From NCBI GenBank assembly GCA_002205965.3, contig NADL03000034.1, forward strand, positions 186,001 to 250,000: DNA of 64,000 nt, in the 5' to 3' direction. The DNA is from Kappaphycus alvarezii. Taxonomy: Eukaryota > Rhodophyta > Florideophyceae > Gigartinales > Solieriaceae. Shown here piece by piece: positions 21,520 through 31,777 of this stretch. Positions within the stretch are counted from its first letter, which is position 1. Each line of letters begins with the position of its first letter. A program made the translations under genes and the position numbers. The notes under the pieces were generated by a model. It ran no database searches, was not told where the DNA came from, and saw only the letters and a list, made by a program, of their open reading frames with translations.

Positions 21520-22017
21520 TTGTCCTCATATGAGCACAAAGCACACGACACTCGGGTGTTCACCGATTCTTTCCTCCGCGCAAAAATTGAAAGTTGCCGC
21601 CGCACCCTCCAGCTGCTCCACAAGGTCGCCGGCCCCCGCGCACACTATCACATGCATTGTGTCTGTGCGTCTGCGTGTCTAGTGGATCATGCTTTCAAAC
21701 TAGCCGACCTGACACACGCCCGTACCGCTGCCGAAGCTTTGGACGGCCTGCAATAGACGTACTTTACTGAGCTTCATGGTATCACGCTGTCGGACGAAGC
21801 ATGGTCGCAGGCCACACTGCCGTTCCGACATGGTGGTCTTGGCTTCTCTCTTATCGAACTATTCCTCCACGGTGCTGCTGCCGCAAGTCTCATCGATGCA
21901 GCACCTGCGCGTGTCAGGTCCGGGGTACACATCGGACCACGCTCCACTGCCCTTACCGGCTCCCGATGCCGCCAAGATAAGTCTTTCTTCCTCCGTTAAG
22001 CCGCAGTTTCTATCTAC
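21520..22017 (+). pseudogene. Non-LTR retrotransposon ORF, part before nuclease region, broken
   Basis: Plus-strand pieces, interrupted by stops near 21754 and 21999 and by frameshifts, read as the region behind the reverse transcriptase: a C-V-C-A-S-A-C-L-V-D-H-A-F-K-L-A-D segment, then a P-F-R-H-G-G-L-G-F-S-L-I motif with an A-A-A-A-S-L-I-D-A-A-P-A-R-V helix. The same order of motifs occurs in the relics at 28.6-29.7 kb and 27.3-28.3 kb on the minus strand. It leads directly into the longer open frame at 22018. Confidence 0.6.
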
Positions 22018-22899
22018 GTGTTTGTCCTCCGCATCCCCTGCCTTCCCTACTCCGTCGACCTGGGCTCCATCGACCCGCTTCCCCTCTCTGCAGCGCGTGC
22101 CCACGTGAAGACCTACCTCAAGGGTGTGCAGCAGCAGGAGCTGGCCAAGGCACACTGGTACGACGAAGTCTGGGTTGGTTACCCAAATTCTAATGATTAC
22201 ACCGCTGCCGCAATGAGGCACCGGGTACGCGGCCTTGCATTCCGCAAAGGCCCCGGTGTCGCATTCCTCCTCGCGCATCCCGCAACCGACACGGCAGCGT
22301 CGGCGTTCCTCTGGAAGACCATGGCACGTCGCTACCTTGGACTGTCTGTTTACGATGACTCGCTCCCTCCGAACTGTGATCATTGCAAAACACCCATACA
22401 CAGGTTTGGAGACCATGCAGTGGACCTGTGCCCTTCCGGGTTCGGTCGCAAACACCGGCATGACTTGCTCCGCAACGTCTTTGCTGGCCGTATTGCCCAT
22501 GCCGCCGGCCTGGATTGCCAGTTCGAGGTAACGCCCCTGGTGTCCGCCACCGAGCTACGGCCCGCTGACATCCTCGTCCATCCACCAGCAGCTCCCGACA
22601 GCACCGTGAAACGCCCAATCGCCTGCGACGTCACCGTCGTCTCACCGTTCAAGGTCGACGTGCGATCAAAGGCCACTGGTGAAGTGGCAGGTGCCGCTTC
22701 AGTTACGCACCGCAACAAGGTCACTGACTTGGAGAGCAAACTGTCGCGCCGACTCCCGCTCCCTTCCGACAACCCCACACAGGCCCTAAACTTCGATTTC
22801 CAACTGCTGGCTTTGGATTCCCTGGGTTCGCCCTCTCTCGCTACTTTCCTCTTCGTAGAGGATCTCCTCCCGCGCATCGCGGAGAAGCTGCATACATAA
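22018..22899 (+). CDS. Non-LTR retrotransposon C-terminal zinc knuckle and restriction-like endonuclease
   Basis: A 293-residue open frame, the best preserved of four related tails in the window. It holds a zinc knuckle (C-D-H-C-K-T-P-I-H-R-F-G-D-H-A-V-D-L-C), then R-K-H-R-H-D-L-L-R-N, then A-D-I-L-V-H-P-P and I-A-C-D-V-T-V-V-S-P. The last two look like the metal-binding acidic residues of a PD-(D/E)xK fold. The order knuckle, R-H-D, A-D-I, D-V-T is that of restriction-like endonucleases behind the reverse transcriptase in some non-LTR elements, where they cut target DNA. The reverse transcriptase is missing here, so the frame is a truncated remnant even though it is open. Confidence 0.62.
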   Translation: MFVLRIPCLPYSVDLGSIDPLPLSAARAHVKTYLKGVQQQELAKAHWYDEVWVGYPNSNDYTAAAMRHRVRGLAFRKGPGVAFLLAHPATDTAASAFLWKTMARRYLGLSVYDDSLPPNCDHCKTPIHRFGDHAVDLCPSGFGRKHRHDLLRNVFAGRIAHAAGLDCQFEVTPLVSATELRPADILVHPPAAPDSTVKRPIACDVTVVSPFKVDVRSKATGEVAGAASVTHRNKVTDLESKLSRRLPLPSDNPTQALNFDFQLLALDSLGSPSLATFLFVEDLLPRIAEKLHT

Positions 22900-24149
22900 G
22901 TTACACCCGATGGGTAGCGTTACCAGAATGAGAATCTACCGACGCAGTAGTTGCACGACCCTATCGTCTCCGGCCAACTCTATCGTGTCGTGCACACCTG
23001 TGCACGCGGCTGACGTGGACCACCTGGTTAACACTTCGCTAGAGCTAAATAGTCGGTTCCTGCACCCCTTGATATTATAGCCGTAAAAGTTTGTTAATAT
23101 GGGATTTAGGCAAGTGTAAGTTTATAAAGAGGTCAAAAGCCTGTCCACGTCAGATGACTGGACTCCAGCCCTAGGAAACGGGCTGGAGTCCAGTCATTGG
23201 GCTGACAGCCCTAGACATGGATGCAGTTGCGGGCTGCCTTTGGGTTAGTACTTTTTCAACCTTTCAATGTGTCTCCGTCGTCCATACATACTTTAGCATG
23301 TATGTAAAACACACTCGAAAATTTGTCTGAACTTTCCCGCCCTCTTCCCCGAGGAAAAGCTGATATGTGCTTCGGGCTTTAGCACGACGACGTCATTCTG
23401 CGTTTTCTACTGTAATCGTTGTACATTCATAACAGCTTCGTCATCCTTGACGCTTGCTGCTCGAAAAGGGTACAGTACGGGAATACCGTTGTTCTTAAAC
23501 ACATCAAAAGATTCCCCCCCCTCACGAGGCGACAAGTGTTTCTTACAGCTGTAAGCACCCACGTTCCACAGTGAGGGTATTGCACAGACTACAGTACAGT
23601 CAGTGTACCGCACGTATACAGTACAGTAGTACAGTACTACTGCTACCGTACTGCTTACTAAAATGTAAGCATTTCATTGCTGTGCACTCATTGACCAGAA
23701 AACCCATGCAGTAATATTCTGTACTCCAGAATCTGCAGTGCACGTCCACATGCGTGGTAAATTACAGTTCAGTAGAGAATTGTACCGACCATTCAGTGCT
23801 ACGCGGTACAATACTGGCTACTGCATAAGTTTCCATGACCAATCCCGAACTACCGACCTAGTGATTAATTGTGCTGTTCTTCCTATTTCTGACAGGAGGT
23901 CGCTCAATTCCCAGTGTATCTTTATCGGTCTCTCTGCTCCGATCCCCAACTCTACCCCAGCAAAGTGCGAGGCAAAGGGCTTGGTTTCCCTGATTAATCG
24001 TTGGAGATTTCTAAGGTTGCACCAGAGTGGTCCTCTCAGTACGAATCCTCCGTTGATGCTCTTAAACGGTTGTCTCACAACCTGCTTCGAAGTTGACGAA
24101 CGACAATTACTTCCAAGACTTGGAATCGAGTGGCGACTAACATCTGATC
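22900..24149. other. Upstream region of the phosphatidylinositol transfer gene
   Basis: No gene recognised. It contains the inverted repeat at 23154-23197 and a dense cluster of GTAC-type palindromes at 23583-23660. The promoter of the gene starting at 24150 should be here; no certain TATA box was identified. Confidence 0.5.
23154..23197. repeat. Hairpin with 18-bp perfect arms
   Basis: Left arm ATGACTGGACTCCAGCCC (23154-23171), 8-base loop, right arm the exact reverse complement (23180-23197). It lies about 255 bp beyond the non-LTR relic stop. It may be a structured 3' end, a miniature palindromic repeat or part of a small RNA. Downstream of the right arm parts of the stem sequence recur once (GGGCT, AGCCCTAG). 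Confidence 0.88.
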
Positions 24150-25167
24150 ATGTTGGTGAAAGAGTATCGCATCATTTTGCCAATGACTTCGCAAGAGTAC
24201 TATCTTGCTCAACTCTACATGGTTGCGAAGGCCAGTCAAGAGGAATCCGGTAAGAATGCTGGTGAGGGAATCGAAATAGTCCGTAATCAACCGTATACTG
24301 AAAACTCCGATGTGAACAAATATAACATGCCTGCAGGGCAATACACGTACGTTTGACACAGCAATTGTCGATCTAGTTGGATGTCCGAGTGTCTGCATTT
24401 GCAATTATAACGCCTTTGTAACATGCGTTAGACTGACTTATTCTCTTTCATGTAATTCGACTGCGTATCGCTGCAATGCTTCTGCGTCTGGCATTCGTAA
24501 CAAATTTCCGCTTTGCACACGTAGGGAGAAAATTATGCATTTGAAAAGTAAGCTGCCCAAGTTCGTTGCAATGGTTGTCCCAGACTCTATGACAGACATC
24601 ACGGAATTCTCTTGGAACGCTTTTCCGTGGTGCAAAACGGAGTACACCAATGCGTACTTTGGGGACAGGTTTGTGCTGTCCGTGGAAACAATGCACGCAG
24701 ATGATCGCGGTACCCAAGACAATGCCGTCAATCTTCCTGCGGAGGATTTGGAAAAAAGGAAGGTTGATTACTTGAATATTGCATGTAATGATGCAAGTAT
24801 CCCGATGGAGAAAGGCGCTGATCCAACGGTTTTTGTATCACAGAAAACTGGCCGTGGAAGACTCAAGCCGACTTTTATCGAGGACCATGACCCAATCATG
24901 ACATGTTACAAAGTGGTAAAGCTACGTTTCAAGGTGTTCGGGTTGCAGAGCAAAGTAGAGCAATGGGGGCATCGCTACGGAATCAAGAGCCCGTTTATGC
25001 AGTACCATAGGAAGTTATTTTGTTGGATCGACGAGTGGTTCGGCCTCACCATCGAGGATATCCGTGCCATGGAAGATGAGACTGCGCGAATTACCAAGGA
25101 GAAGATTGATGCCTCGCTTCGAGACAACGTTGGACACGTCTCAGCTGAATCGCAAATTTCTATGTAG
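24150..25167 (+). CDS. Phosphatidylinositol transfer protein, class I type
   Basis: Two exons: 24150-24346 and 24525-25167, with a 178-bp GT..AG intron (24347-24524). The splice restores a threonine codon in the block G-Q-Y-T-E-K-I-M-H-L-K-S-K-L-P. The product of about 279 residues is close to the usual size (about 270). Start is M-L-V-K-E-Y-R-I-I-L-P-M-T, as in known members. Other family blocks are E-A/G-I-E-I-V-R-N-x-P-Y, W-N-A-F-P-W-C-K-T, T-G-R-G-x-L, and F-C-W-I-D-E-W-F-G-L-T near the C-terminus. The protein carries phosphatidylinositol and phosphatidylcholine between membranes in the cytosol and supports phosphoinositide signalling and Golgi traffic. It stands alone between transposon remnants, with upstream DNA rich in GTAC palindromes. 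No break or frameshift is seen. Confidence 0.93.
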
Positions 25168-27075
25168 GGACGGCAGCCTCTTCCCAATGAGACTCCAAAC
25201 ACAGGTTCGGAGCAGATCATGATTAGAAGAGGAGCTACAGGATGACGATGGGAACAGGAGGCGGGATCTTATCATTATGTACGAGACCACCATCACACTC
25301 GTGTCATCCCGGCAAATGACATTATTCACTATTTGCCGCCTTTCACCCTTACTTCCTGCCGTCGTTGGAATCCACATCATCCTTGACAAAGCCCATCATT
25401 ATAATCATCTGTGCATCTCATCTTTGCTCTGCTCCTCTGCCACACTAGCGTATTCCAACGCCCACATGGTTTACCTTTCTCTCAACTAGGTTACGCATTC
25501 ACCCATACTGCATCGGTTGTCTCCTTTTAGAGGGATTGTCTTGAAAAGTCAGATGTGCTCCGTAGCAGCGACGAAGGCGAGTATTGTGTGGCGCCAACCC
25601 GCAGCCCGTCCGCATTACTAGCAGAGATCCATTCTGGACGCAGACAACTCTTGCAGTTAGAATTTAACACTCCATTGTGATGTATTGTAACAGTACTCTA
25701 CTACAACCCATTTGTTCAATCATTGCTGAAGAGGTCTAGAATGCCTTGTTCGCGCGTGTTCATCGTCCTGCACCAAGTCAACCCAAGTCAAGAAACTTTT
25801 TGAGAATCTAGTTCTCTTCATTATCTACCATATAGTTATACCATGCGTTGCCCACAAACCCACTCGCGATGATTCACGTTTTCGGCAGTGAACAATTGCC
25901 TGATCCAATGTTACTCCGCAAATCCACCAGCAAGGCTCCGCCATTCAATCTTCTCGCCACGCCGCCGTCGCCGCCATCGTTACAAATGCAGCCCCTGCCC
26001 AAGCGGGCACCGCCTGCTGCTCAGCGCTCCGCAACCCCTGCTGCCCGGGTACCCATGCCCTGCCAACCACGGTTCTCTCCTTGCTCGAGCCGCACTACTC
26101 GTCCGCTCTTTGGTCAGCGCCGTCCCCGGCTGCCTAATCTCCCCCGGCTTCGGTCCCTACGTACACTTTTCATACTGCCCCACCCAGTAGTACTTTCTAC
26201 CCAGCACTACTTTCTCCATTTTACACAGGGTACAGTAGGACCACGTGCCCCAAGCCCATCGGACGGAGAACGATTGAGCCATCACCCTAGCCCCTGCCAA
26301 CGCAGCAAAGTCGACGTACGCCTCCACATTTAGAGACTACTGGACTTCCGCCACAAGCAAGCCGCAACCAGTTGAATGCGATCGTGGACCATGCTGCTGA
26401 CATTTGATCGTCTGGTTTCGGCAGGCCACCATGGTACAAATCGCGTCGCGATGCTACTGCCTTCCACGTCGTCTGTGCTAGAGGTTGGGCTGTGAGTTCG
26501 AGGCTCTTTTCCTCGTCCGCGGCACCGAGCAACGGCCAGTACACATCCTCCTGCAATCCATGGCCACGCCCTCAGCGACCGACTCGCGCCACTTCGTATG
26601 AAATATTCACGGGAATCCAGTTACTATCCCCGCACCTGGGCTACCCAACTCGTTTTGGAAGCAACTACAGTATGGTAAAGAGCGCGATTTCGAGCGCTGA
26701 TTGGCCCGCTGGTCCCTGAATTCCTCAAACGCCCCACTACTCGCCCCATGCTTCACTCGCCAGCCTACCGCTCCTGATTCTCTGTGCGCCCCCCGTCAGT
26801 GCCACCACTCGCTTTACTGATAAACTCGTATTTCTCGCCTATTCTTCAAGGATACCAATGCGGTCTGCCACAGCATATTTCAGTGCCTTATCTGCATCAT
26901 TTGGTCATCTGCAGAGATGTCGCCACATCTAGGTACTAAACGTCACGAAACCGATATGGCACGCTTGGCCAGATATCAACCTCTCGGGATCATCAGTGAG
27001 TGAATATGGTGGTGGTAGATCTTTATTTGTCGTACAATGTCGCACAGAGGCGTGCGGAGGGTATTCATAAATTAA
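25168..27075. other. Intergenic region, no gene recognised
   Basis: The left third would hold the 3' untranslated part of the phosphatidylinositol transfer gene. From about 25.9 to 26.8 kb the plus strand is C-rich and several open frames overlap on both strands; their composition (proline, arginine, serine) and lack of motifs suggest chance frames. Nothing else is supported. Confidence 0.5.
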
Positions 27076-27257
27076 CTACGGATGCGGGCGGCGGGTAGAA
27101 ACTTGTCGCGCCTGCATTATTTGGATACTAAATGCAAAACGGGTAACGAAGTCGCGGAGCTCCTGTTGAGGGGAGGAACCGCGACGGGGAAGCAGCGAAG
27201 GAAGCAAGGCGGCGGAAAAAAGCCTTACCGTCGTCGCCCAAGGCGCCATAGATATCA
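27076..27257 (-). pseudogene. Non-LTR ORF tail beyond a frameshift
   Basis: Directly after the stop of the 27255-28265 frame, another minus-strand frame goes on with P-V-G-I-D-I-Y-G-A-L-G-D-D-G-K-A-F-F-R-R-L-A-S-F-A, which looks like the natural end of the endonuclease region (a G-x-D-I-x-G-A-L-G block with a following helix). The junction is a frameshift near 27255-27270. So the ancestral gene ran to about 27.1 kb. Confidence 0.6.
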
Positions 27258-28265
27258 ATCCCGACGGGGGGAGAGGAGGATATCGTTTCGGTTGCAGTAA
27301 GTGCCGTAATGACGATGTTTCTCGCGCTCTGCGAGTGTCGCGGCGGCGCCGGCAGTAACCGTACTTGGCGAAACGTGGCGGCGTGCGGAGGGGTGGGCAA
27401 TAGTAACGTCGACGGCGATATCGGTACTGTGAAGCCCGTATGCAGCGGGTATGTAAATATCCATTCGTAGCACGGGGGACTCCGAATGCCCAGGTGAGTC
27501 GGGAACCTGGTGGAGGAGCGGATGTTCGACGAGGGCGACGATCCCAACTTCCTTGCAGTAGCGGGCAAGAACGTTGCGGAGGATGTGGTGACGACGAGTC
27601 ATTCCGTCTTCGTATTTGCAGGTCAACGCGTGTTGACCACTTGGATCTAAGACGGGTGCGATGTCGGCCGAGCGGCGGGAGCAGACCGGACAGCGAGTAG
27701 ATCCAGGGAATAGCGCGATGCCGAGATGTAGAGCCAGAGCGACTTTCCAGGCGGAAGAGGACATGTACGTACCGCGGTGGGGGTGAGGAAGCGAAGAGAA
27801 AACAGTCGATGCGGAGGATGTGCGCACGGAGAGGAGCCGTGCTCGGTCGTGGGCTGCCGCGGACGAAAACAAGCCATCGGACTTCGATAGCATGAGTTCA
27901 GTTGTGATCGCAGACTGGAGCCTTTTGCCGGGGACCGGCGATGAACAACGCTCGAAAAGAGCCGTAGCTGTAAGCGACGAAGACAGCTGCGGGTGGCGGG
28001 AGGATAAGAGCGAGATGGCAGACCGAGGGATCTCTTCCAAGTGGCGGTCCTGGGAAAGGGTAAGCAGGTCGGAGATAAGTCCAAAAGAATCAATTACAGA
28101 TGCTGCGTATGCAGCCTCGGTAATGTCTGAAGTTTGCAGGAGACCTAGACCGCCCATTGAGAAGGGGAGAGAGGCTTGGAGCCAGGCTCGCTCTGGACAG
28201 GGCAGCTGCAATTGGTGGAACGCTTCCCTCTCGAGTGAATGTACCGTATTAACATTTTGACTCAT
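27255..28265 (-). CDS. Non-LTR retrotransposon C-terminal region with zinc knuckle and endonuclease motifs
   Basis: A 336-residue frame. Motifs in order: P-F-S-M-G-G-L-G-L-L (about residue 35), C-P-V-C...H-A-L-T-C zinc knuckle (about 190-215), R-R-H-H-I-L-R-N, M-D-I-Y-I-P-A (first acidic), D-I-A-V-D-V-T-I-A-H-P (second), then a basic tail. The same layout as the frame at 22018-22899, but diverged, so a different family member. The reverse transcriptase domain is absent on its 5' side: the frame starts right next to the 3' end of another relic (28306). It is a 5'-truncated copy, as is usual for target-primed insertion. Confidence 0.62.
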   Translation of the reverse strand: MSQNVNTVHSLEREAFHQLQLPCPERAWLQASLPFSMGGLGLLQTSDITEAAYAASVIDSFGLISDLLTLSQDRHLEEIPRSAISLLSSRHPQLSSSLTATALFERCSSPVPGKRLQSAITTELMLSKSDGLFSSAAAHDRARLLSVRTSSASTVFSSLPHPHRGTYMSSSAWKVALALHLGIALFPGSTRCPVCSRRSADIAPVLDPSGQHALTCKYEDGMTRRHHILRNVLARYCKEVGIVALVEHPLLHQVPDSPGHSESPVLRMDIYIPAAYGLHSTDIAVDVTIAHPSARRHVSPSTVTAGAAATLAEREKHRHYGTYCNRNDILLSPRRD

Positions 28266-28305
28266 ATGTCATTTCGAGTGTTCACTGCCTGACCGCCTGT
28301 TAAAA

Positions 28306-30646
28306 TTAAGATCTAATCGGAAGGTCCCCATCGGTCACGTGCAGTGGAGCGCACGAGATGATGGCTATAGCTATCGACGACCATATGATGCGACTCAAGC
28401 GTTGATTTAGGCGTGTGCGGAAGATGTTGGGAGAGACGTGATATTTGTTCGCAGCTCGGTCGATAAAACGTTCAAGGAAATGGATGGTATCAGGGCATGC
28501 AGCTCCTAGCGAGTCAAAAGCGAGGGGCTGAAACTGGAAACCAAGGTCGCGTGTATCGCGGGACAGGTCCAGAGAAGGGGGGACAAATCGTCTGGACAGC
28601 TCGTGTTCCAACTTCTGAATCTTCCTGCGATATCCTAGGGCAGCGGCGCCGCCTGCGACTCGCGTCGCACTTGCGGCGGCGGACAACGTAAACGGCGATG
28701 TAATGACAACGTCACATGCGAAGGGTTTCTCACGGGGGTCAGCGGTGGAAGCAGGAGGATGTACAAGGATGTCTCCGGACTGAAGTTCGGAACCACGGAT
28801 GAGGTCAGGAACCTCGAGCTGGGTGTCCAAACCAGCGGTGCGGAAAAGGTGTAAACGATGGCGTTACGAATGGCGTCATGCCGGTGTCGACGTCCAAACG
28901 CAGAGGGGCAGATGTCAGCAGCATGATCACCGTCGACATCCAGCGGTTGCTGGCAGTGGTGACAGTTCAACGGCATCGAGTCTGTGTAGACTGGGAGACC
29001 GAGGTGGTGGCGTAACATAATGCTCCAATGGGAGGGGGAAACTTTTGTGGTAGCCGTTGGGTGCGCTTGAAGGAAAGAAGCGTCACCACTACGGCGAGGC
29101 CTAGTATCGGGCGACGGGTCCTGTAAGCATGGTGATGTATCGGGCATGGTACATCCCTCCAGAGGTCGTCCTCCCAGAGGTCATTGGCCCTGGCCTCATG
29201 CTTTGCCCTGTTTAGAAGTGTTTGGAGGATGCCGGGCTTATCAGCACGGGCGGTAGGGTCGAAGGGGCCGAGGTTGGGGACGAAGGGATCGCTATGGAGG
29301 CGGCGTACGAACTCGCGGAGGGGCATTTTAGGTTGGCCAACAAAGAAGAACGTCCTGTCGCATCGAGCGCACTTTCGAAAGGTGACTTCAGATCGCGGCG
29401 TAGAGTACGACGCCGTGCGGAGGCGGGCGGGGGCTGAATCCATGAGGCTGGCGGCAACTGCTCCGTGGAGGGGGTCAATCAGGGAGAAACCCTGACCACC
29501 GAGGCGCATCGGGAGACACACTGGAGTCCACGCTGGGTCCGTGAGAGCGACGTCATGAAGTGACTTATAGGCGGGGCGCTGCAGGTATTCGAACTCAGCG
29601 GCAGGGTCGGAGGCGTGGTTTGGGTCGGCGAGTTTAAACGCGTGCGTGACGCGGCATGCCGATGCACAGAGTCTGTGCATGAGGAAACGTGCCCGTGGGT
29701 CCCGAATGCGCTCGAGAAGCTTGAAGGTGCGTTGACACGCATCATTTTTGTCCTGTATGAAAGCCTTGGTGAAGGTAGCGTTTCCAAACGGGGCCCCGAT
29801 GAGATCGAAGCCGAAGCCAGCGCACTAGGAGAGAGGAAACTCAGCCAGGAAAGCGGCTCTGTCTGAAGGCATGTTGTGTGGCCAATAGATGCGGGTCTTC
29901 TGGTGATTTACGAATATGTCAAAAGCCAGGCCTTGCCGGGCGAGTGACCGAAGAGCTCTTCGTAGTCAGTCAAGTGACCCCATCATCGGCCCATCATCAG
30001 CGTACCACTGATTTTAAGAAAATGTCGTCCTCTCCAGCTATCCGTTGGATGAGTGACTGGATAGCGAGAGGGAAACGCAGCGTGCTCGCACGGTCACCCT
30101 GCTGGGTGCCCTGCGCGCTAGGTAGGACCGTTCGATCACGGTTCGGAATGATTAGAGGCGGGTTAGTCCGACCATAAATCATGTTAGCGAACCGTGCGAT
30201 CGACGGAGCACGAGATGGGAGGGCGTCTAAAATTGTTTGCCCTATCAACACAATTGAAGGCTTTGCGGGCGTCAATGAGGACGGTGGCGATATGCGGGTC
30301 AGCGGAAACCTGGCATAGTAATGTGCGAACATCATGAACGATGGCATCCGTGCCAGCCTTGATGCCATTGGCCAGTTGGAAGAGGGCCAGGAACTCGCGG
30401 GAATCATTAATCGCCGATGAAAGGAATGTCTTCGTCAAAATGCGCCGGAGAACAGATCCAACCGCAATCGGGCGGATCTTCCTGGGTTTTGGCGGCAGCG
30501 GGAACAGTGTTGCAGCGGCGAGAATGGGGAGGACTGCGTCCGGAAGGTCCCGATTTGCTATCCTGGTCACTAGTTTTTTTAGGACACTGAGGCCAGTAAC
30601 ACCTGCTTAAGCGCTGAGACGGGCCTTGCAAAGCAGATGAAGCCAA
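28306..30646 (-). pseudogene. Non-LTR retrotransposon, reverse transcriptase and endonuclease, broken
   Basis: The longest relic of this class. On the minus strand, over several frames, there are R-P-I-A-V-G-S-V-L-R-R-I and G-T-D-A-I-V-H-D-V-R (about 30500-30300), V-L-I-D-A-R-K-A-F-N-C-V-D-R (the first catalytic aspartate, about 30270), G-T-Q-Q-G-D-R-A-S (about 30110), and W-Y-A-D-D-G-P-M-M-G (catalytic Y-A-D-D, about 30003-29975). Then P-M-R-L-G-G-Q-G-F-S-L-I (about 29500), zinc knuckle C-H-H-C...H-A-A-D-I-C with R-H-R-H-D (about 28970-28880), G-D-I-L-V-H-P-P and F-A-C-D-V-V-I-T-S-P (about 28770-28700). Frameshifts break it in at least four places. The 5' part before the reverse transcriptase was not found. 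Confidence 0.75.
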
Positions 30647-31777
30647 CGTGAGTGCGGTCTATACCAAAAGATCTCCAATTCAGATACTACTGAGTAGACA
30701 ACTGAGATGACCGACATTACTCATAATTTTTCTGGAGTGTCCAGAAATGAAAGGACTTTTTCTTGATGGCCGAATTTATTGTAACACTCAGAAGAGAAAG
30801 ACTACAGTGCGTGACTCAAGGATAGCACAACCCCTCAGCGGTCCCGTGTAGTGTGGACTTGTCCACATACAATAAAGCGGAACGCATTTAAATACCCTTC
30901 AATTTGATCTCAATTTGATTCTGCACATTATTTAGATGGACATTTTTTAATGAATTCAATACCATTAGAACCACAATTCCAAACCATATAAAGGGTACAA
31001 AGCCGGTTCCTGTACACCAGCTACAAAAAAAATAACGGGGGATTTCACGAATCGCGAGGCGACACTTACTGTTTTCGCATCAATTGGTAGTCGACGTAGC
31101 AATAAATAAGTAAAGGAGGAGCGACTGAAACTTACTGTACCTAATCAAGGGTGACATACAGTAGAAGGAGAGATAACTTCAGGAGGGGTCATATCTGTAA
31201 AGAAATAGACATATTTGCATTACACGCTTTATCTCGATGGCGACCTTTAATTGTTACTACCTGCTGTCCAAAGGACAAGCAAATGTACTCATAGGGGTAC
31301 AAATGATTGCTCGAAAATACCTAAACTTTTTAATTTAAATTATAACCTAGTGTGCTCAATACCTAAAAACTAACATCCCCTAACTATAAAAGAAGTAGTT
31401 TCATCCCCATTCACAACAATTGCTGTGGCCTAATGGGCCTGAAGTATACTATAGAAAAAGAAATCGTGAGTCCGACTCGCTGCCCTCCACAGGAGGGCAA
31501 AAAATTCCTTCAGGAAGGTCGACATTTCCGCCACAGCTGCTATCTCAGTTTCATTCGCGCGCCCACTTGAACAAAAGCAGAGGGATTATTTTACTGATCA
31601 CTCATAAAGGTGAATAACGCCATACGTATGTACGCTAATTCCGCAAGTCAAACGACGCGAATCAGAAATGAAGGCGGCTATAGTCAAAGACTATTTTTTT
31701 ATTTTTTGCTTAGTCAGCTTACAAACAATGTCAGCATAGACAAGTAAACATCACTATAGAGTAGTTTAAAGCATCAT
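30647..31777. other. AT-rich spacer, no gene recognised
   Basis: No coding signal. The stretch separates the non-LTR relic from the piggyBac-like relic. It may contain the terminal sequence of either, but no repeat partner was found. Confidence 0.5.

Noticed and set aside
22190..22618. Minus-strand frames of 142-213 codons at 21.9-22.9 kb
   Set aside because: They are antisense to the zinc knuckle and endonuclease frame on the plus strand and carry no motif.
25848..26333. A 161-codon proline- and arginine-rich frame
   Set aside because: C-rich DNA gives open frames by composition; no domain, and frames overlap on both strands.
27820..28260. A 146-codon plus-strand frame
   Set aside because: Antisense shadow of the minus-strand non-LTR frame 27255-28265.
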